From: Entrophospora sp. SA101
Taxonomy: Eukaryota; Glomeromycota; Glomeromycetes; Entrophosporales; Entrophosporaceae
DNA length: 15,966 nt
Direction: 5' to 3'
Assembly: GCA_958430865.1 (NCBI GenBank)
Contig: CAUDNR010000635.1
Span: forward strand, 1 to 15,966
Position 1 is the first letter of the stretch, and every line of letters starts with the position of its first letter. The notes below the pieces were generated by a model. The model had not been told where the DNA came from. It did not search any database and worked only from the letters and a program-made list of their open reading frames with translations. Shown piece by piece: positions 7,541 to 15,966 of the stretch. A program made the translations under genes and the position numbers.

Positions 7541-7882
7541 TTTTTCAAAACTCAAATTGATTAATGCTTTGGCATTGAGGAAGGTCTTTACCATTAAAAA
7601 ACATCACAACAAACCTGTAAATTATTCAATAAACTAGTTATTATTTACGATGTAGAAATTAAAGTTGACATTCAAGAAAGGCCTATCTATTTAATGGGCA
7701 GTTCAAGAAAAAAATATTTCAGTGAAATAATTGAATTGAAAAATCATTTAAAAGATACCATTCCACTAATAAGATTTAAACAAACTACTCCAAACAATTT
7801 TTATGGAGAAATTCAACTTTATATAATAGTAGTTGATAAAGAAACAAATAAAAACTTTTCAAGTAATTTTATTAAATTCTAA
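7541..7882 (+). pseudogene. Unidentified coding remnant
   Basis: Two overlapping plus-strand frames read like one broken protein. First comes KLKLINALALRKVFTIKKHH (from about 7552). After a shift near 7635 come LVIIYDVEIKVDIQERPIYL and, beginning with an ATG at 7694, MGSSRKKYFSEIIELKNHL, ending at a TAA at 7880-7882. The second part has amphipathic, protein-like composition. I do not recognise the family. It could also be a late exon of the small ORF at 7197. Confidence 0.3.
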
Positions 7883-9110
7883 ATTAATAAAAAAAAAGAC
7901 TTGATGATCACCCTTCCCCGATTACAACAATCAGACGGTCCTGTCAAAATCTCAATCAAAGTTGTGGAATGAATTCACAAAAGACGAGAAGCAACCTTTC
8001 TGGAACTCATGATAATGTGGCAGTGAACAAATAGCTGCTATCATGAAAATTGAAGGAATTGGTTGGAGTTTTGGGTTAAGAAAAATTTTACTGCTTAATA
8101 AATAGTCTAGTGACAAACAATGTTTATTATTTGTTACAATACAATCAAACATAAAAATAAATGAGTTATTTAAAGTAATAATTAATTAAATACAATCAAA
8201 AATTGTAAAGTTGACTAGAGTTTGTGGATAAAACTATAGAGATAAATAGACAAATTAATAATTAATAATAAATAGAGAAGCAGATAATGAAAATCGTTAA
8301 GAAGAGAGTCTTAGCTTTCTTGCTTCATATGTATATATTATATACTTCAAATAATTTATGGTGCATTGATACTTCAACAAATTATAAATCTGAAAAAATA
8401 GACAATGCAAAATTGTAAAACATTTGTCAATTAATGTCAATGGCATGTTATTAGCATTTTGTTATTGGGTTTAGGAAATGGGGCATGTTTTTTAATAAAG
8501 AAGAGGAAAGTAGCAAAGAAATTTACTTATTAGTAATATTTCATACATCACTCTTACTCATATCTGCATCATGAAAAATGGATATTAAGAGAAGGGGGAA
8601 ATAGAATTAAATGAATTAAATAATAAATAGAAAATTAACAGATGAAATAACTGTCAATGAGAGTTATATCACACACATCTTTAATGTATATATATATAAC
8701 ACAAAAATATATACGCGTACATATATTCACATATACTTGTAAACATACATGTATGAATAATAGGATAGTCTGAATAATAGTGATAGATTGAAAACTGGGC
8801 TGAAGAATTTAAGAACGAGATACAACATAGTTATATATTATGAGCAACACTAATCAACACCAACTGCAGCTACAGCATTCAGCACTGGCACATCAACCAA
8901 TAATTAATTAGATTAATGAATAAAAAGTTATGATTAATAAAATAGATAATTATTCAAGCAACAATTTAGTTTTATCAAAAACGCGGTATCAAAGCGTTTA
9001 AAATCAACAATTAATTTATGATGGATGAAGATTTAAAAATGATGATTTGATTTCTATGACACCAAATTTTCAAAATTTAAAGTCTTTATTATTAAGTTAT
9101 GATTAATTTT
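7883..9110. other. AT-rich intergenic spacer
   Basis: About 1.2 kb with no convincing gene. It holds TA and CA/TA simple repeats around 8680-8750. A 23-residue glutamine-rich ORF begins at 8840, and a scrap at about 7930-8010 reads SKLWNEFTKDEKQPFW, which vaguely resembles an HMG-box helix but ends at a stop. No tRNA-like or inverted-repeat structure was noticed. Confidence 0.5.
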
Positions 9111-9120
9111 TTTTTTTTTT

Positions 9121-9390
9121 GATGGTTACAAGGATGACTATTCGATTGGCAGCGATGTCTTTTATTTGGATTTAGAAAAGTCATTCAGCAGGAGGTTTCC
9201 TAAATGGGTAGAAAGATCGAAAGCAAATTCGAACTAATGCATAGTTCTGTGTAAAAACAGTCAGAGGCTCGTTTATATTCGTTGGAGGAACTTATCGTAA
9301 ATTGATCATAATTCAGATAAAGAAAAATCACTCGATGGATATATTCAATTTATAACATCATATAAATGCAAATATACTACTTTATTTCCA
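9121..9390 (+). pseudogene. Kelch-repeat-like protein remnant
   Basis: The plus strand at about 9121-9236 reads DGYKDDYSIGSDVFYLDL followed by EKSFSRRFPKWVERSK and a stop. After a shift, about 9270-9300 reads RGSFIFVGGTYR, and after another, about 9300-9390 reads IDHNSDKEKSLDGYIQF. The SDVFYLDL and FIFVGG pieces, in this order, are typical of kelch/galactose-oxidase-like repeat proteins (strand followed by a Gly-Gly turn). At least two frameshifts and one stop make it a remnant. Identification rests on short motifs only. Confidence 0.35.
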
Positions 9391-9794
9391 AATCTTAAAG
9401 TTTATAGATTTGATATTTTTAATAAGTTTTATTTATTGGACATGTTAGGTTATATATTAAATTTAATAAAAAATAATTTCGTTTTTGTAATTCCAAGGAT
9501 AATGAAAATTTGGAAAAATTGTTTAAACTAATTTGACAAAATTGTAAAAGTGAATCAGTTCAGCAGTTAATTGAAATCACATTGAATGTATTATATTTTG
9601 TGTTAAACAGTGCCAAAAGTTTAAAGATTTTAATTGTCTTAAAAAGTAACAAGTAATTGTTTAGAAGTTTATAAAATTTTTGGTATTAATTACAAATATA
9701 TGAAGCTACAGACTATTAATTTATTATTATAAACCTTTTATTTTTGATATTACCAAAAATTAATAAATTAATAAATTCTTTATTGATTGAAAAA
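9391..9794. other. AT-rich spacer downstream of CBF5
   Basis: Strongly AT-rich. An open plus-strand frame continues through about 9530 (KVYRFDIFNKFYLLDMLG) but has no recognisable motif. The CBF5 3' untranslated region must lie in the upper part of this stretch. Nothing else seen. Confidence 0.4.
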
Positions 9795-12011
<2,217 letters not shown>

Positions 12012-12152
12012 TTTTTCTATAAATATATATATTAATAAAAAAATTTTTTTGATGGAATTACATTTTTTATCATAGCCAATAAATTTTATGTGATCTACGC
12101 ACTCAATATTTTATTTATTTACATAATAATAATTTAAAATTTTTTATTAATA

Positions 12153-13216
12153 TTAATATAATTTCAAATGTCCTGTCACTTCATTTATTAGCTGTATAGG
12201 TCCTACAAATTAATTAGTTCGTTATAATAATTAATTGCTGATAACATCCCATTCACAATTCAACCAATCAATCAAATCAATTAATTACCAGGACCGATTC
12301 CAATTACAGTTTTAGAGCCAGGATCCACTTGTGTACGGCCAGCATCTTGTATAATTTTTGCACATAAATTTAAATCTTTTGCCTTTTCTTGCAATGATAT
12401 CCTTTAAAAAATGTTAATTTTTTAATTTGTTAATTTGATGATAAATGTCCTATTAACAACAACAAATAAAATTACTACATTTCTTGTTCATCATTTATTT
12501 TTAAAGCTATTTTTGGTTGACCAGAATCTTCCCAAGCCATCAATAACTATTAGTTTAAAACGATAATTTGTTAGCGAATCTTTCTCGCCTGATTCTTAAA
12601 AATCAATATCAATAAAATTATACAACATTGCATACATCAGGATTTGTTTTTTGTAATTTTTTATAACATGCCAAAGTTGCGTGTGAACACTATTAATGGA
12701 TAAAATTGTTAACTTCATTAGAAATAGAAAATAATCAAAATTAAAGAAACAAAGATAATTGCTGACCTGAGCGGCAATTTTACCCTTTGTCATTCCAAGG
12801 TCATTCCTTACACATAATACCTAATAATTAATAGATTTTATATTATAATTAATCTTTGATCATTTCACACAAAATATATATCTATAAATTATTAACTAGT
12901 TGATTGAAAATACCAATTTAAATCCATTATAATCATATGGATTGATGCTATCACTCTTCGATCCATCAGAACTTTGATCATTTTTTATTTTCTTGCTTAA
13001 AAACTTTTTTGGAAAAAGAAAATATTATTTAAAAAAATATTCTTTTTTATCCTCAAAAAATGAATTATATTGTTTGTTAACCTTGTTTTTCCTTTTTTCA
13101 TAAAATCTACCAAGTCCAAATCCAACTAAAAAGCCAAATATTGAAACAACAAATAATGAATTAAATATATTATTGACATCATAACCGCTTGAATATAAAC
13201 AATTCTTTAGTCTCAT
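12153..13216 (-). CDS. PTH2: Peptidyl-tRNA hydrolase 2, membrane-anchored (seven exons)
   Basis: Cleaves peptidyl-tRNA released from stalled ribosomes. Exons, in transcript order: 13216-13082, 13003-12914, 12820-12767, 12689-12636, 12546-12479, 12401-12289 and 12202-12153, giving 187 residues. Residues 76-93 read [18 protein letters not shown], continued by [42 protein letters not shown] and the exact family ending VTGHLKLY follow. The conserved Lys of TKGK, Asp153 and Thr157 of DAGRT, and Thr165 are present. A hydrophobic segment at about 18-36 ([18 protein letters not shown]) matches the N-terminal anchor of human PTRH2, suggesting a mitochondrial outer-membrane location. The start is the first ATG in the frame; 25 further open codons lie upstream without ATG. 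The first intron (GTTAAC donor) is needed to remove a TAA at about 13027; its acceptor could instead lie nine bases further on. Confidence 0.92.
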
Positions 13217-13517
13217 TTTATTCTTTATTCTAATGTAAAATAAAATTTTAAAGATTTTCACAATATTTATTATTATGTACACAAGTTTCAACTGGGCACG
13301 TGCAAGCGAGCTATTTTACTATTTACTGTCGAACAAATTTTTTATAAAATTTAAACTTTATTATTGTGAAAAAAATTGTTTATTGTAAAAGAAAATAGTG
13401 TAGTTATTATTATACGCAAAAAAAATTCGCTTTTTAAACGTTCCTAACCCGCCACAAGCCACCAATAAAATTGCTGTTGTGTGTATTTTTTGCGGTTAAC
13501 TACATATTGATTATTAT
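13217..13517. other. Upstream region of PTH2
   Basis: Holds the PTH2 leader and promoter. It includes a GC-richer patch (GGGCACGTGCAAGCGAG at 13294-13310, containing the E-box-like palindrome CACGTG at 13297-13302) about 80 bases before the chosen ATG. A second GC-richer patch lies near 13446-13465. No further gene seen. Confidence 0.4.
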
Positions 13518-14228
13518 TAGAATAAGTACTCTGCTTTATATATTAAATATGGTGATTCGAGTAACTTGGTGAAGTTGCCTACCTGGTATTCTGAATAGGC
13601 TATCTTTCTTCTTATTATTATATTTATAATACAAAGTCACTAGTAATGGTATGGTATGCTTAATACTGCTGAAACCGACAGTTATCCGAAGATCAACAAA
13701 TATTAATATCAAAAGTTGTTGTTACAGAGTGAACTGTTGAGATAGATTCTGTTATTGTTCCAATAATTGCTAATGTTACAGTCTCGGATAGTTATTCTTT
13801 TTCTGCAACCCCATATACTCCAATAGGATCAATAAAATAAACGCTATTGCCAAAGGTAACACCTGGAAGTAAAACAAACTTTTCCTGTGCTGGGTTATTT
13901 CACCAAAACGAAATTTTACGACCGTAGTTCCGCCTGAATCGTTACCAGTCCTACCATTTAAATTTATTAATAATTCAAATGGATTCTGATCAAGACTTCG
14001 CTCCACCTTCGCCCCACTTATTACCTAGATGATCATATGACATTCCATACTTTGTCACTATATTATAGACAAATCAATAGATTCCATAATTTTTCCACTT
14101 TTAATGTTTTAACATCTATTTTTTTTTATATTGCGGCACCACCAATGTTAAATTACCAATAGCATATTTAAAATCATCATGGAGAATGTCTGCGATGTCT
14201 CCCTCCGCATCTGATTTACTTTTGTCAT
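13518..14228 (-). pseudogene. Broken third copy of the anchored jacalin-like lectin
   Basis: Aligns along its length with the two intact lectin genes. A relic ATG lies at 14228. In scattered frames follow KSKSDAEGDI with HDDFKYAIGN, then DQNPFELLINLNGRTG (the PFDF...NGGLTEIRG strand, 13920-14000). VLPPGV-like and DSIGVYE-like DNA lies at about 13800-13870, the stalk at about 13725-13790, and the tail at about 13590-13680. Frameshifts and stops occur throughout, and no intact lectin domain remains. The shared 3' motif AGAATAAGTAC occurs at 13518-13528. It lies on the far side of CBF5 and PTH2 from the tandem pair, same orientation. Confidence 0.85.
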
Positions 14229-14517
14229 GGTATTTATATATTATTTTTTTTTGATTTCTATATAAGAAACTTTCTCGCTAGAAACAGTTTACAATGTTAT
14301 ATATAGTGAAAAACTAAGAAAAGATAAAAATTAAAAAATAATGAATGAAAGTTGTAAAGTATTTGTTTTTAAATGTAAAAAATTTAAAACGGAAGAAAAT
14401 TTGAAGAAAAAGGAACTTTAGTCTAATGATTATTATTATTATTTTAATTCGTAATTTGAGATCAACGAGGAATTTCTACTAATGCCGTGTGAAATTTTTT
14501 TTTATTAACATGAGTTA
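14229..14517. other. Upstream region of the broken lectin copy
   Basis: Resembles the lectin upstream regions to about 14420: TATATAGAAA near 14254-14263 (minus strand), then an ATGTAAAAAATTTAAAACGG-like stretch matching 6924-6945. Beyond that are a TTA-type simple repeat (about 14429-14442) and unremarkable AT-rich DNA up to the mariner insertion. Confidence 0.5.
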
Positions 14518-15055
14518 CAGTGTTTCAAAAAAAATGGCGCGCACAAAAAATCACATATCTCATCAATTATGCAAAGTAGATAAACAAAACTAGATTCATT
14601 TGAAAGTTTATCAAATATTTTATTAAATAAAAAAAATCAATGAGAAATTATACCACTGTTTTTTTTCTAAAACCAACTCACATTTCTGTTTCATAGACTT
14701 AATAATATTTTTGACTGTTTCCTGAGGAATTCTTCGACCATAAAATCTCTCAATTCACCAACATTCCTTGGAATCCTTTTTTCAACATTATTTTTTATGA
14801 TATACCACATATTTTCAATGGGATTAAGGTCAGGACTGTTGGATGGCCAGTCTATTATGCAAATTCTTTTTTCAAAATGAAGGTTTTGTAACACGTTATG
14901 TGTGATTTGGATCATTATCCTGTTGCAAATGCCATGTAATAAACACATATACAAGTATTTATTATCATTCAAACAAGATACCCAATCGTTTTTTGTCATG
15001 TGAAAATTTTTAAAATAAATTTACATTTTGGCGCCATTTTTTTTGAAACACACTG
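14518..15055 (-). mobile_element. Internally deleted Tc1/mariner element with TIRs and TA target duplication
   Basis: A 538-bp element bounded by inverted repeats. The left end (14518-14540) reads CAGTGTTTC, eight A, then TGGCGC without further gap. The right end (15031-15055) is its complement with one extra TG. TA dinucleotides flank it at 14516-14517 and 15056-15057, the standard Tc1/mariner target duplication. Inside, on the minus strand, only the 3' part of a transposase remains. Full-length elements are usually about 1.3 kb or more, so the 5' two thirds, with the first catalytic Asp, are missing. Confidence 0.88.
14691..14999 (-). pseudogene. Tc1/mariner transposase C-terminal fragment
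   Basis: The frame contains IIDWPSNSPDLNPIENMWYI, the classic third-catalytic-residue block of Tc1-type DDE transposases, with the Glu of PIEN present. The second-Asp block (QQDNDPNHT) is also present, near 14905-14931, but in another frame and followed by a stop. A frameshift therefore separates the two. The first Asp region is absent. Non-functional; the Met at 14999 is not a natural start. Confidence 0.88.
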
Positions 15056-15057
15056 TA

Positions 15058-15487
15058 TGCCCTGCATCACGAATTACGACTTGCATTGCATCTCTTACAT
15101 CACGAATCGTGTTCCACGCACAACACCAATTGCGGGCTTATAACTGTTTCGCCTTTTATATTTAATTAATAAGATTTAGATAAATTTATCTAAATCAATG
15201 TAAATCGCAAAATTTTCTTATTAACTCGAAATCAACACGAAACCAACCCGAAATTTTCGGGTCGATCTCGGGTTTGCCTTAAGCCGCCTGTTTGGAGCTT
15301 TAAGCATCATCATTTGTAACATTTGGATTTAAATTATTATCTTATTTGATATTATTTTATCTTTTCCGTATTCAATACTGTTACTACTTGTATAATGTCA
15401 TTGTTATCATTTGAGTTAAAGTTATTTTTACATTTTTTAAAAATCTTTTTTTGTGACTGATAGGGAAATTAATTTATCAATATATTA
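15058..15487. other. Spacer with GC-richer palindromic patch
   Basis: Contains the word CATCACGAAT twice (about 15064 and 15099). A GC-richer patch at about 15225-15300 includes the palindrome CCCGAAATTTTCGGG and a repeated CGGGTT-type motif. No gene seen up to 15487. Confidence 0.5.
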
Positions 15488-15844
15488 TTGTTGATGTTTT
15501 TATCTCGCTATAATTGGTATAACCGCTCCCTAGTAAACCAAAACGATATTTCGATAAACAATACCAATCTCTCTCTATTGATGATCCGTAATAGTAAGAT
15601 CTTCACTACACAATTCCTCGCTAACAAAATAGGTAGGTTTATTATATATTATTGTCATGTGGATACAAAGTTATTTATATTAATATGTTCTAAAGGTTCT
15701 GGGAACTCTCTTAATATGGAGTACATGTTATCTAAACAAATTACATCTATTACTATTGTTCTTTATTTGCGACAAGTTTTTAAGATAACGTTAATGTTAA
15801 ACATCAACATTGCTTACAAAATGGAGATTGGTGAGTTTGTGTAA
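15488..15844 (+). other. Unassigned open frame, doubtful gene
   Basis: A 118-codon open frame opens with TTG; the first ATG is at 15494. It reads FLSRYNWYNRSLVNQNDISI and, later, CSKGSGNSLNMEYMLSKQ. Composition is less low-complexity than random AT-rich frames nearby, but no family is recognised. An AATAG-GTAGGT at about 15630 could be a splice donor, so only the first part might be an exon. The sequence after 15844 to the window end shows nothing identifiable. Confidence 0.2.
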
Positions 15845-15966
15845 GTTGAGAATCGAACTACAACACTCCACATTTCAAGGTCGTTTAATAGTTTAAGATG
15901 GTCAACAACATCCAACGCAGTCAAACGATGGAAGAGAACTATTTATAAAATTTATACTTAAGGCAA

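Noticed and set aside
7952..8152. 66-codon minus-strand frame, and an HMG-box-like scrap on the plus strand
   Set aside because: The minus frame has no motif. The plus scrap (SKLWNEFTKDEKQPFW) is only about 16 residues before a stop, too short to call.
8840..8911. 23-residue glutamine-rich ORF
   Set aside because: Too short and without context; could be chance.
13217..13291. Upstream extension of the PTH2 protein by 25 codons
   Set aside because: The frame is open but has no ATG; the first ATG is at 13216 and already precedes the membrane anchor.

Overview
This window is nuclear DNA from an AT-rich eukaryote. It has genes split by short GT-AG introns (about 79-112 nt), long AT-rich spacers, lineage-expanded gene families and decayed transposons. 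The conserved proteins are fungal or metazoan in type. The whole style (tandem jacalin-like lectin genes, a repeated zinc-finger/RING-type family, tiny introns, kelch-like debris) fits an early-diverging fungus, and an arbuscular mycorrhizal fungus (Glomeromycotina, Rhizophagus-like) is the best guess. That placement is inference from composition and gene style; no search was run.

Layout. (1) 1-2910, minus strand: a decayed member of an expanded, possibly transposon-derived family. It has an N-terminal CxxC, a large core and a C-terminal RING-like zinc finger. It lacks an ATG, carries an in-frame TGA, and is interrupted inside the RING finger by a roughly 300-bp miniature, multiply deleted copy of the same gene. 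(2) 3122-7536: a tandem duplication of a roughly 2.2-kb unit, with the start of a third unit. Each unit holds one minus-strand gene for a jacalin-like lectin with a C-terminal membrane anchor and no signal peptide, a small divergent plus-strand ORF, and a nearly identical non-coding block. (3) 7537-9794: a gene-poor spacer with plus-strand coding debris (an unidentified fragment, a possible HMG-box scrap, a kelch-like remnant). (4) 9795-13216, minus strand: the conserved housekeeping block, PTH2 (seven exons, membrane-anchored peptidyl-tRNA hydrolase) followed by CBF5 (nine exons, dyskerin-type H/ACA pseudouridine synthase). (5) 13518-14420: a third, broken lectin copy. (6) 14518-15055: an internally deleted Tc1/mariner element with terminal inverted repeats and TA target duplication. 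(7) 15058-15966: spacer with a possible hAT-type transposon end and one unassigned ORF.

The two housekeeping genes belong to translation and ribosome biogenesis (peptidyl-tRNA recycling; rRNA pseudouridylation). They sit inside a rapidly changing lectin neighbourhood. The most interesting signal is the uneven divergence of the two intact lectin genes. By eye, their non-coding 3' flanks differ by only about 1-2 percent and their stalk regions by about 3 percent, while the central lectin segment differs by about 20 percent at DNA level, mostly amino-acid changing. This fits diversifying selection or segmental gene conversion at the sugar-binding face.
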